In this document: in pieces, positions 45,472 through 57,100 of the stretch
Position numbering within the stretch: the stretch's first letter is position 1
Layout of the letters: each line of letters opens with the position of its first letter
NCBI GenBank assembly: GCA_001430745.1
Contig: KQ481937.1
Span: forward strand, 8,177 to 72,176
DNA from: Auxenochlorella pyrenoidosa
Taxonomy: Eukaryota > Chlorophyta > Trebouxiophyceae > Chlorellales > Chlorellaceae
DNA: 64,000 nucleotides
Direction of reading: 5' to 3'
Translations under genes and position numbers: made by a program
The notes under the pieces: model-generated
The model's database searches: none
What the model saw: only the letters and a program-made list of their open reading frames with translations
Told to the model about the DNA's origin: nothing

Positions 45472-48400
45472 ATGAGGAGGAGGGGAGGGTTTGGCGACGC
45501 AGGTGAGCAGCTGCTCTGTCGCACCGCCCGCTCGCCTTGGTGTTCAAACCTCACTGCCCCATGAGAGGCCACCTTGGTCCCAGCCATGCAGAATCTGCTC
45601 ACCCAAAAGCATGCCTTTACTCTCCACTTCACCCTTTTCAGGTGGGATTGCCGGCGGAGGCACGCTGCCGCCGGCAGCGCCACAGGTGGTGGGCAGCGAG
45701 GCGGAGCTGCGAGGCGAGCTGGAGCGTGCGGCCGCACAGCTGGCGCCCACGGTGGAGTGGACCGCCCGCGTGGATGCCCTGCTCCGGGTGGAAGGCCTGG
45801 TCAAGGGCGGGGCGGCCAGCTGGCCTGCCTTCCCAGACCTGCTGGCGGCGCTGCTGCGTGACCCGCTGGCTGCCCAGGTGGGTGCTGCCCCCAAGGTGCT
45901 GCCCTGCCCTGCCAAAGCCTGTTGCTGTTGGTTGTACGTCGTCCGTTCAGGATGCCTTGGATGCCATCCCTGTCTTGGACCGCCACTCTGGCGCTGCCCC
46001 GCTCAGCCTGGCAGCATCCCCGCCCGACCCTGCAGCTGCAAGAGCGGCGTTCGGCAGTGTCCAGGCAGGCATGCCACGCCGTGAGCGCTCTGGCGCAGGC
46101 CTGCGGCAGCGCCTTTGAGCCCCTGGCCTTGCATCTGCTGCCGGCCCTTTTCAAGACGCTGGCCATGGGCATTCACGTGGGTGGTCAGCAGTGGAGTTGA
46201 TGGGGCAAGCTGCAAGGAAGGCAGGGCTTCCTGGGCTTGTTCAGCGGGCGCCTTGGCCTTTGGCATGCAAGCGTGCAGCCTGGGAACCCTTGCGAAATGT
46301 GTGCGTTACGGTGGTCGGCCACACCAGGCACTCTGCTTTCTGCTGGCTTCCTGGCTGGTCGCAGGGCAGCCCCGGCTGGGCCCCGCTTTTTCAAAGTAAC
46401 GCTGCTGCTCGCCCCCCCGGGCCTCCTGCCCCCTTGCAGGTGGTGTCCGAGGCGGCAGATGCCTGCGCCTGCGCCATGCTGGCGGCCTGCCCAAGCCAGC
46501 GCCTGCTGCCCAAGCTGCTGACCACGCTGGCGGCCGACAAGAATGGCCGGCTGCGGCAGGCGGCCGCCGAGTGGCTGCTGGTGGCCCTGGAGCGCTGGGA
46601 GCCGGCAGAGTGGGAACGGCAGCTGGAGGCTGTTGAGAGGTCGGTCCTGGCAGCGGCTTCGGATGCGCAGGGGGAGACGCGAGCCACGGCGCGCGCGCTG
46701 TTTGCCGCGTACGCCCGCGCCGCGCCGGCAGCCGCGGCTGCAGCCCTTGCCCGCCTGGGGAACCGTGACAGGGCACTACAGGAGAAGCTGGCTGCGGCTG
46801 TTGCAGCGGCAGGGGAGTGCAGGCCAGGTGGGTGCCTGCCAGGTGGCGTGGGCCTGGCCAGCTGGCACGGCAGCTGCTTGGTGTGCAGGCAACCCTGGGC
46901 TGTGCTGCGCAAGCTGGTTTGGGTTGAGCATGCAAACAACGGTGTCGGCTGCAAGCATGAAACCCAACGCAATGCACTGGAGGCTTACCCACGCTTCCTG
47001 GCTGCGGGTTGTGCCTTGTTGTGCCACCTGCTATGCTATGCCTTGCTATGCCACCTGCAGGCGCGCTGTCTGAGGGCCCCAGCCGGCGCTCCTCCCTGGG
47101 GAACAGTGGGGCAGCCACCCCCCGCGGCCTGTCCCGGACCTCGTCGCTGCAGGCAGCGGACGCTGCCTGCAGCCAACAAGGCAGCAGCCACGCGGCAGTG
47201 CGCATGGCGCCAGCTGTGCCCAAGCTGGCGCTGGGCATGCTGAGCAGCAGCGCAGCAGGCAGCGCTCGTGGCAGCCCCTCCCACCCCAGCAGCGCTCGCT
47301 CGGCGTCCAGCGGCAGCCTGGCGCAGGCGGCGGCATGGCAGCCGGCCACGGCTCGGGAGAACCAGCCAGAGAACAGGGGCACAGGGGCGGCAGTGCAGGC
47401 CACCCCGCGATCCATGTTCCCAAAGACCTTTGCTCGGCGCGAGGCTGCCGCAGCGGCTGAGGGCGAGGCAGAGGCCGGCGAGGCCAGCAGGCCGCCGCCG
47501 CCAGCGGCAGGCAGGGAGCGGCCGGGCCTGCGCCGCTCCCTGGGGGGCGCCGCGCTGCGGATGAGCATCGCTGCGTTCAGGGTGAGAGCATGTGGTGCGA
47601 GAGCACTGAGTGCATTGCACGACTGCCGGCCAGTCCGGGAGGCGTACTGGGCTCGGCTTGTCTCTGTGTGAGCGTACGCTGGGTGGTACCCTGCTCTCTG
47701 CCTGCATCATCTTGAGTGGCCAGTCCTGAATCTCAAGCATGGGCGGGCACTCCCTGCACTTCCTTGCAGTCTGCCGAGGCTGGAGAAGAGCTGGGCCTGG
47801 CAGCAGCGGCACCTGCCCGCACCGCTACGGCGCATCGAGGCGCGCTGCGGGCCCCGCTGCCGCCCCTGCAGCTCTCCCAGTTACCGGCAGAGGGCATGCC
47901 GCAGAAGGAGGCGCAGGAGCAGGCCGGCGGGCAGGCGGGCAGGCCGCTCACCGCCCGGCGGCTGGGAGCGGGCGAGCGGCAGGCGACCAGCATTCCAGAG
48001 GGCTCGGGTGAGGGCCGGCGTGGGTGGGGAGGGGTGGAGCGAGGAACTTAGTGGCTGCTACGGAATAAGGTGGGAGTTGAAAGTTCGGGGCAGTTGCAGC
48101 TGGGACGCGGCAAGAGTTTGGGGCCGGCCCGCGTGCACCTTGCCTCATGTGGACCCTGCCTGCCTGCCCCGGCCTGCCACCATACGATGTGCAGAGGTGG
48201 GCAGCCTGTCGAGCGGGTGGGACGAGGGCGGCGGCGCGCCGGCCGCCAGCCTGGCGTCGCTGCTGGGCGCGCTGTGCAAGCCGGCCGTGGCCTGGTCGGA
48301 TAAGGTTTCCCTCTTCCAGCAGGTGCAGGCCGCCCTGCAGCAGGCGGGGTCCGCCCCCCACCTGGCCGCAGACTGCGCCTCCAACGCCGACAGGCTGGTG

Positions 48401-50827
48401 GCTGCCCTGCTGGAGGGCAGCGGCGACGCGCACTTCCGCGTGGCGGCGGCCGCGCTGGCGGCGCTGGCGGCGGGGCTGGCCGGCCCTTGCAGCCGCCTGT
48501 TTGAGCCGCAGCTGGACCGAGTCATGACCTCGCTGTTTGCCAGGTGGGGGGCGCGGGCCGCCGGCCAGCCGCCGCGGGATTGCAGCAGGCGGTGGTGTGG
48601 AGATTGGTAGGCGGGAGGTGCCCCGCTCTTCCGGCCGCCTCTGGCCTCCTTCTACCTCGTCGTCGTCCCCTCCTGAATGACCCGCCTGTCCACCTACCTC
48701 TGCCGCTTCCGCTCAACTCATAAGTGCTCTCTCTGTGGGTCCGGCTCAACTCAACCCTGCCCTCGCCGTGTGTCCTGCCCAACTCAACCCTGCTCTCACC
48801 CATGTGCCCCGCCCAACTTAACCCTGCCCTCGCCGTGCATCCCGCAGGGTGGTGGACCCCAAAGAGCAGATCCGGCAGCTGGTCAACGCCGCCCTGTCGG
48901 CGGTGCTGCAGCAGCAGAGCGCCGACGCCACCGTGGCGGCGCTGGCCCGCTCCCTGGCAGCCAACCGGGCACCCAGGGTGAAGTGCGCTGTCCTGGACTT
49001 CTTCTCTGCAGCCGCAGGCGGCGACTGCAGCGGCAAGGAGGCGGAGCAGCAGCAGGCGCCGCTGTTGGCCCAGCTCACCGGCTCGGCGGCGCTGCCCGGC
49101 CTGCTGCGCAGCCTGCTGCAGCTGTCGACAGACAAGAACCCCGACATCCGGCGGGCAGCAGCCGAGGCGGTTGCGGCGGCGTATCACGCCGGCGCGGCGC
49201 AGGCGGTGCTGGCGTGTGTGCATGCTCTGCCGCCCGTGGATGTGCTGGCTGTGCAGCGCGCCATTGGTCCCGCCATCCAGAGGCGCAGCGCCAGCGGCGA
49301 TGCCATGGCCAGCATGCCTGCGGAGGATGCAGCAGCGCTGGCACCAACGCACCGCAGCAGCAAACCTTCCAGCGCTCAGCCATCTGCTCCCCACAGCCGG
49401 CGGCAGAGTGGGGAGGGCCTGAAGCAGCAGCAGCAGCATGCCTTGCAGCGCACAGAGAGCAGCACCGGGAGCCTGACTGCTTGCAGCCGGCAGGGCAGTC
49501 AGCAATCGGCGGCAGCGCCAGCTGCGCTTCCTGCCCAGCAGCAGCAGGCGGCAGAGCACACCCCAGAACCGCCGTCGCCCTTCCCGTGGCAAGCAACTCC
49601 GCCGCCACGTGGCGCGGCTGCGGAGGCTGCAGCCGAGGCTCAGCATGCCGTGGCAGCGCAGTACCCAGCTGAGGCCCCGGCTGTGGCTGAGGGCCCCCGA
49701 ACAGCCCTGCTCTCGTCCGACCTGGCGCCATTTGATGACGTCATGGCCAGCCAGCTGCAGCGCCTGCTGGCTCAGCTGGACGCCGGCCCGGGCTCAGAGG
49801 CGCTGCAGGGGCTGTCCCGCCTGGCGCACGTGCTGCCGGCGTCTGCCTGGCCGCCCTGCTTTGAGCAGGTGGGGAGGGGAGGAGGGGCGGCGGCAGGAGG
49901 TGCTTCTGTCGGGACGCGGGGGGCCCGTGCCTCCCATGCCGCTTCAGCGCCGCACTCCCCTCCCTAGCCTGCCAGTTGCTCGGTCTGGCGGCAATGCTGA
50001 ACATTGCCATGGCGTCACTGCCAACTATCTGTCCTGCACGCTGGCCTGCGCTCTGTGCGCTCCATGCTGTGCAGATCATGGACGCGCTGTGCGCTGCCCT
50101 GGATGGCGGCAGCCCCGCGCAGCGCGATGCCGCGCTCATGCTGGCTCGCGATCTGGCAGCGGCAGCCCAGCCCTCGCTCTTCCTGCCCAGCCTGCCCGCG
50201 CTGCTGCCGCGGCTGCTGAACTGCGCGGCAGAGCAGGGCGCGCGGGAGGTGGCGGTTGCAGCAGACGAGGCGCTGGAGCAGCTGCTGGCGCGCCTGCCGC
50301 CGCAGAGCTGCCTCGGCCTGCTAGCCCCGTGCCTGCCTGCCCCTGGCTCCCAGCTGGGCACAGACCGGCAGGCGGGGGCGCAGCTGCATGCCGCCATGCG
50401 CAGCCTGCAGCGAGTGGTGTGCCGCATGCAGCCTGCCGGGCTGGCGGCGCACCTGCAGCCGCTGCTGCTGCCGGGGCTGTGCGCTGCCTACTCCTCTCCC
50501 CTCGCGGACGTGCGCAAGGCCACGGTGGACTGCCTTGTGGCAATCTGGCTGGTGAGGCTTTCTCGGGCCCAGCCGTCTTTGTCTGGGCAGGCATGCTGCT
50601 GAGCACTGGGTGACCGCCTGATGGCAGCCCTGAGTTCTGTCATCTGCCCCTCCCCCTTCCTCGTCTACTGCTCAGTGCCTGCACCTGCTTTCCCTTCGGC
50701 TGCTCAGGTCGTTGGTGACGCGCTCAAGCCCCACCTGGAGCCGCTGTCCGCCTCCCAGATGAAGCTGCTGACCATCTACCTGGACAAAGCACGCAGGGCA
50801 GGGCAGCCCAACCATCGGCTGGCATAG
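45472..50827 (+). CDS. CLASP: CLASP-family microtubule plus-end/lattice-binding protein (TOG/HEAT repeats)
   Basis: Exons: 45472-45502 (MRRRGGFGDA), 45642-45876, 46036-46176, 46440-46826, about 47060-47579, 47769-48004, 48194-48540, 48846-49867, 50074-50550, 50708-50827 (stop TAG). Exon 1 was chosen because its phase-1 donor joins in frame to GIAGGGTLPPAAPQVVGSE. The N-terminal CLASP/TOG domain contains RSAVSRQACHAVSALAQACG, VVSEAADACACAMLAACPSQ and LAADKNGRLRQAAAEWLL. Then comes a Ser/Arg-rich disordered linker (RRSSLGNSGAATPRGLSRTS), a second TOG-like region (48194-49250: LLGALCKPAVAWSDKVSLFQ, KNPDIRRAAAEAVAAAYH), a Gln/Ser/Pro-rich linker, and the C-terminal CLASP domain (IMDALCAALDGGSPAQRDAA, SSPLADVRKATVDCLVAIW, LKPHLEPLSASQMKLLTIYL). 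CLASPs promote microtubule rescue and organise cortical and spindle arrays. The motif QATSIPEGS at about 47980-48000 is a candidate EB1-binding S/TxIP site. Confidence 0.88.
48753..48846. repeat. Minisatellite in CLASP intron, unit about 34 bp, 2.7 copies
   Basis: CAACTCAACCCTGCCCTCG-type units repeat with period about 34 bp immediately before the acceptor of the exon starting at 48846. Confidence 0.75.
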
Positions 50828-51151
50828 CCTCACTCCTCTACCACTCTTCAGTCGCACTTTTGCTGCATGCCTTGCACTCTTGCTCCACACTAATCCTTTG
50901 CTCGCCTCTCCCTGACTTTCCCCAAGCAGCTCCCTGTGCTGCCCCCCATGATACGCAGCAGGCCAGTGCTTGCAGGTACTGCTCTCCCTTCTGCTCAGTG
51001 ATGCACTGAGTACTCCGCTTCAGCAGCTGTAAACGTCGTGCACCAAAGGCTTGGTCCAAAACCAAGGCGGCAGCAATCGATGACAGTGAAGTAATGTGTA
51101 AGTCGGGGCTAAGGCCGGAGGCTAGGGCGTGGCGGGCGCCGCCATCGACCC
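50828..51151. other. Short convergent intergenic region (CLASP and channel 3' ends)
   Basis: 324 bp between the CLASP stop (50827, plus) and the channel stop (51152, minus); the two 3' UTRs probably overlap. It holds TGTAA on the plus strand at 51028. Confidence 0.6.
51028..51032 (+). terminator. Candidate TGTAA poly(A) signal of CLASP
   Basis: TGTAA on the coding strand about 200 nt past the CLASP stop; standard green-algal poly(A) motif. Confidence 0.5.
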
Positions 51152-54100
51152 TCACCTCCTGCCGCTCCGCTGCGCCAACTGGTGCAGGGGCAGGGGGGGC
51201 ACCACAGGCCGCGCAGCCTCCCGCTCCGCCTTGCGGCGGGCCACGGTGGCGCGCCAGTGCCGCTGTATCCGCATCACAGTGATGGCCACCTGCTCGTGTT
51301 GGGCAGGGGGTGAAAAAAATGTTGCGCTGCACGCAGCAAGGGGATGCAGGGGCAGCTCTTGAGAACAGAGTTGGTGGGCTTGTCAAGCCATGCCGCGCCT
51401 TGCCTGCATGTTCATGTGCTCCTTCTCCCCGTTCTTGGGCGCGTGGCGGTTGAGGAAGCGGCGGATCATGCGGTCCAGCCGACGCTTCAGCTCGCCCTCT
51501 GCGGCTCGTGGCGGGGGAGATGGAGGCAGACACCGAGCAATGAAAGCTTTCCCTGAAAGCCCAAAGATCTACTGCTGAACGTGGGACTGAGGGACGAGCA
51601 GGCACGCCCGCATAGCAAGGCCTGCTGCCGTGCTACATAGGCGCACCCGGGATCTCAGTGCCCGTGCAGCGCATCACCAGCTCATAGGCGGTGCGGTGGA
51701 AGGGCGCAAACCCGCGGTCGTCCAGGGGAATGTCCAACCTGGCGCACAGGTGTGTGGGGGGGTGGGGGTGGGGGTGGGGGGGGGCAGCAGCGCGCTGGAA
51801 CATGAGGAAAGCAGCTTGAACCCGAGCCATGTCACGGCATGCCAGCCACCCAAGAGTGCCGGGCGCTCTGCCCCCTCACCCGAAGACAAAGCGCATAACG
51901 TCGCTGTCGGTGGCCTTGGGTCCCAGCCCCATGGGCGACGGCAGGCGGCGCAGCAGCTGCTCCATGTCTTTCGGGTCGATACTGTTGCTGCCGTCGTCGT
52001 ATTCTGCTGGGCAGCGCAGGCTTGGCAGGGGCGGGAACTGAGGGCACTGCAAGACTTGATGTAACAGCAGCACAACTGCCCAGTCAGACCAAGCAACATG
52101 GCATCGACGGTTGAGAGCTCGGGCACTCCTTTGAGACGAGAAAAGCAGCAGAGAAGACAGCTGACCGCAGCGTCAACTTCCACTTCCTATCGCCGCTCAC
52201 ACCACGTGGCCGCCAGCGCTCACCTGCCCACAGCTCCACGAAATCCTGCAGCAAGGGCAGCGATGAAGGCAATTTGCAAGCATGCTAGAGCGCGCTGCTG
52301 AGCATAAGGCAGGCCAAAAGGCAGCAGCCTGCAGCCTCCCATTCCTTTCCCTGTGAGGCTTCAGGCAGCGTGCCTCTAGATGCTGTGGCGTCAAAGTCCA
52401 GTTGGCGGTGTCCTGAATCTTCTCGAAAGTCTGCAGGGCTTTTGTGCGTCGCACGCTTGGAAAACAGAGGTGGCAGCTGCCCTGCCTGGGCGACCTGCTT
52501 GGCAGGACCTGCGCAGCAATGCGCAGCAGTGCGCGGACCTGGCCCCTGGCCACAGCCTGCGCCCACCTCCAGCTGCACCGTGACCAGCAGGTTGAGTGCA
52601 ATCATGGCCCCCGCCAGGTAGAAAGCAAAGAAGTAGGCGGGGGCCCAGGCGTGGCCGCAAGTGCCGGCCGCGGGGTCGCAGCTCGGCGGCTGCGCCATGC
52701 AGTCCTGCAGCAGCACCGCCCAGTTGTCGCCGGTGGCCACGCGGAAGAGCAGCATCAGGGCGCGCGGGAAGGAGGTGAAGTTGGCGTGCTCGTTCAGGTC
52801 CTCCTGCCAGACCACCTGCCCAAACAGCTGCACACCTGCGGGGCAGGAAGCAGGGGGGGAGGTGTGCCCAGGTGGCAAATGCAGGGGTCTGCCCAGAAAA
52901 CAGACTGCACGAGGCACACTGCGCAATGCATGATTCCTTTCTGCATGCCTGCCCGCCTGCATGCCAGCCTGCTTGTCCGCCGCCCTGCTGCTCTGATCGA
53001 GACGCCCAGCCACTCACCCATGTAGGCAAACACGAAGAACAGCAGGAAGAGCAGGGCGCCGACGTTGATGATGGCCGGCAGCGAGATGACCAGCGTGCTG
53101 AGCAGCATCTGGATGCCCTGCAGCAAGCCAGGCGAGGTGAGGCAGCACACGGTTGGGTACGCGCGGCCCCAACCCAAAGATCTGCGCGAGCCCAGCGGCA
53201 GCGCGGCCCACCTTGGAGTGGCGCAGCAGGCGGAACATGCGCAGCACGCGGGCCAGCATCATGATCTTCTTAAACGCGCCGAGGTCTACCACGGTGCCTG
53301 CCGCTGCATTGGCAACCTGGGTTGCGAGGTCGGCAGCTGCCGCCAGAGAAAGCGCGACATCCTGCAGGCAGGTAAATTGCGGCGGCAGAGCGTCGGGGCT
53401 GGCCAAGCACATGGCGCACCCAAAGAACCCACTCAATCAATCAATCAATTACATTTATTGTCCCACTGCACGAGTGTCTCCCTCGTTTGACTGTCTTTCC
53501 CTTGCTGCGACACACAGGCGTCTCCACCTTACTCTCACCAGCTTGTTCCAGTTGGAGCGCCAGTAGAGCCGCGGCCCCATGGCTGTCAGCTTGATTGCAA
53601 GCTCCAGAATGACCAGCGCAGAGAAGGCGGTGTTGAGCACCTCTTGCGCTGCAGGTGCACGTGCACAGAAGGCAGGCATGACCTTGACTGGGGACTTCTG
53701 TCCTGGATGCCCTGCAGTGCACCCTCTGGGCTGGCGCAGACGGCGGGGCGCTGCCTTCCCCTCACCATGCGCAAGTCCCGCTGGCTCGCCGTAGAAAGTG
53801 GTGGCGGTCAGCAGAATGTTCAACTGCAGGGCACGGGCACAAGCATGAGCATGAGCACAGTCAAAGCACTCTGCCGCCAAGGGGTGGAGCCGATGGCACC
53901 TATCAGGAGGCCGCATGCTTCGCCTGCTGCTCAGCGGCTCCTCACAATGATGGTGCACAGCATGAAGCGGTCAAACCAGGGATTGTACGCCAGGAGGAAG
54001 AACGAGCGACGCAGCCGGCTCTCGGGCATCGGAGCAACATCAAGCGGCTTGAGCCTGCAGCATGGAGAGCATTTATGAAGCTGGCGGCAGGCCCACAGCA

Positions 54101-57100
54101 GGCGTCTAGAGTCTCGTCTGCAGCTGCTGGCAAGCATAGGCGAAGACACGCATCTCTCAAGCACTGCACCTGAACACTGCCCGCAGCATTTCCACATGGC
54201 CCTGCAAGGTGGTTGCGACGGGCGTGTCAGCAGCAAGGGCCGTATGCTGTGCTTGCCACACGATGAGGTGACGCAGCGTGGCCAGCATGGCAGCGTTGAG
54301 GCGTACCGTCTGGCTGGCGGTCAGCAGTGTGCTTCCCGTCTCGCTGAGGGATTTCAGCCTGCACACGGGCAAAGTTGCACTTGCTGCTCACAAGAGGAGC
54401 CCGCCTGAAGCAAGGGAAGCCTTCTGGGCAGTTGCTGCAACTCAAGTGCCACGGGTCCCAGCCAGCCACCCACTCACCGCCCATACTGGAAGAACACCAC
54501 TCCAATGTACAGGTTGAGCACGAAGAAGGAGCAGAGGGTGATGAAGGCAAACCAGAATAGGAAGGCAGCCGGGTTGCTGCCAGGCTGGGGCTGCTGCCCC
54601 TCTGTGGCTCTGCTGCGGCATTGGGCACCGGTGGACATGAAGGGAACCGCCTCGGCTTGGGAGCCAAGACAGCGGCCGCACAGCTTGCCTTGCATTGGTG
54701 CACTCGTGCAGGCCCCTTGACGCAGCCAGTCTTGCTCAGGTCCCACTGGACAGCCCCCACCCACCTGGTTGCCATGCTCATGTACATGGTTGGTGTGTAG
54801 CCTGCATGACAGAGCGAGAGGAGAGGGTTGAAAGCGACGAACAAGTAAGGTCAGGTGTTGATGCCGCGCGACCACCAGTACTGCGCACCGCTGTCACAAG
54901 CTCTCTCCGCGAGGTGCTTCCTCCTCTTGGCGCAAGTTCTCATGGCATGCAGCCCGCCCAGCCAAGCTTGCAAGGCTCACCATCCAGCGTGGAGGTGATG
55001 AACAGAGTGAGCAGCGCATTGCCAATCTGCATGGCGGCCAGGCAACAAAAGCTCCCATGCATGAATCGGGGGCCGACTTTGCACAGATCATCTGCGTCAG
55101 AGTGCTGTGCAGGCTCTGCAATTCCACAGGGGCACCCATCAGCATGCTCAAGTGCAGCTCACATTGTCAAAGTTGAGCCACATGTTGGTCCACTCGCGCT
55201 GCTGCAGGTCGCCGGTGCTGGGGTCCAGGTAGGACCCCACGCAGTCACTCTGCAACGTGGGGCCGCATGCCGCAGGGAAAAGGCGCGTCGAAAACCTTGA
55301 CCTGGCCAGTCCCCGCCCTGGCAGCACGTGGTTAACAAGCCCGCCTGCCTGCGCGCACCTTGCCCGCCACGCTGGCGTCATTGCAGCTCCACAGCAGCCC
55401 CGCAAACAGCTGCACGCCAAGGATGGCGAAGATGAGGAAGACCATGCCGGCCAGCACTGCAATGGCAGCCAAGAGCGGGTGGGCAGGTGACGCAGACAAG
55501 CACAGACGAGAGTGAGCAGGGCAGGATATTCAGCGCGATGGGCGGCCAACACATTTCAACGGGGAGCTAATACCCTGCCCTGCCGCCGAGGATCACCCGT
55601 GACGTTGCCCATTGCGGCGAGGGAGCGCACAAGGGTGTGGAACACCATGAGCATGCTCTGGCTGCGGGTCAGCATGCGCAGCGGGCGCACAGCACGCAGC
55701 ACACGCAGCACGCGCAAGACCTGGGCCTGCGGGACCGCGGCCTGCACCACGAGCACTACAGACGATACCACCAGCACCCCCAGGTCCAGCTGGAGAAGGG
55801 GGGTGGGGTGGGGGGTGGGGGGCGCTGCTCTGAGGCAGGGAGAGACAAGCTTGGAGCACAAGGATGTTGCTCTGCTGCACAGTGCCCGAACCCACGCTGC
55901 CCCCACCTTATTGGTATTGAACGACAGGTAGGGCCGGAAGCCAAAGGCCACAATCTTCAGTGCCGCCTCCACACCAAACGTGGCTGTGGTGCCCACGTCG
56001 ATCCAGTGCAGCACGTGCGTGCGGTGCGCAGCAGGGTCCATGGCAGGCGTCTCCAGCGCCATCTGCAGGCAGTCCAGAACCAGGGCCAGGGCGGCAAACG
56101 CTTGAGAAGCCTTTTGCAGAGTGTTCGACCTCCAATGCTGGCAGTGCCCCGGCCCAGCGTGCTTTCTACCGGCAAGCCTTTGTGCCGGAAATACTGACGC
56201 ACCTCCACACACGACAGCAGCACCACAAGTGTGAGCAGGTAGTCGATGGCCTCCTTGGTGACAAGGCTGTAGAGCCAGCCGCGCACGGGGTTGTCCACCT
56301 GCATTGCAGGAGGGGCAACACCCGACGCAAGGTTGCTAGGGTGATGGTTAAGAAAGATCTGGCTCTGCTGCTGCTGCTGCCAGCCTGCCTCTACAGAGCA
56401 CTTCCCGCAGGGCTTTACAGCCACGTGGTGCACGCGCCCACCTTGAAAATAAAGAGCGATGTCCCCCGCAGTGGTGGGTAGTCCTTGCGGCGGCTCCTCC
56501 GCCCCGCTCGGTTGGCCAGGCGACTGAAGTGGCTGCTCACTGCTGGAAGGGAGCAGCATACGGCAGCGGCACGTGACAGAGCGCATTGTCAACGAAGAGC
56601 CGACGCTGATATCATAGCATCAATCCTGCATGGATCCATGGCTGGCAGGCACGTGCACAGTCAACGCCAGGTGAATTCCCCGCTTGATGGTCCTGGCTGC
56701 TGCTCTGGGCCACCGCCACACCTGAGGAGGCCCCGCTGATGCCGCTGAACTGCGAGTCAGAGGCTGCATCGTGCAACTCAGATGCCAGGGATTGGTCAGA
56801 GCCTCTTCGCTGCAGGGATGCCTTCCCGCATTGCTGCTGCTGTGCACTGCTGCTGCTTGCTGGGGCCCCAGCGCTTGGCAGCGCGTTTGGCTTGCCAGTG
56901 CAGTCAGGTGATGGGCCGCGGCTGTCAACCATGGAAAACGGCGTGGGGCTGCGGCTGCCGGCAACAGGAAAGGGCGTGGGGCTGCGCAGACTGCAAGGGC
57001 CTGGTGTGTCCCCACTGTATGGGGCCCCTGGGCTGGCCACGCCCTCCCCATCATCATTCTCATCTGGTACATCGAATCGCGCCCGCCTGATGGGCACCCT

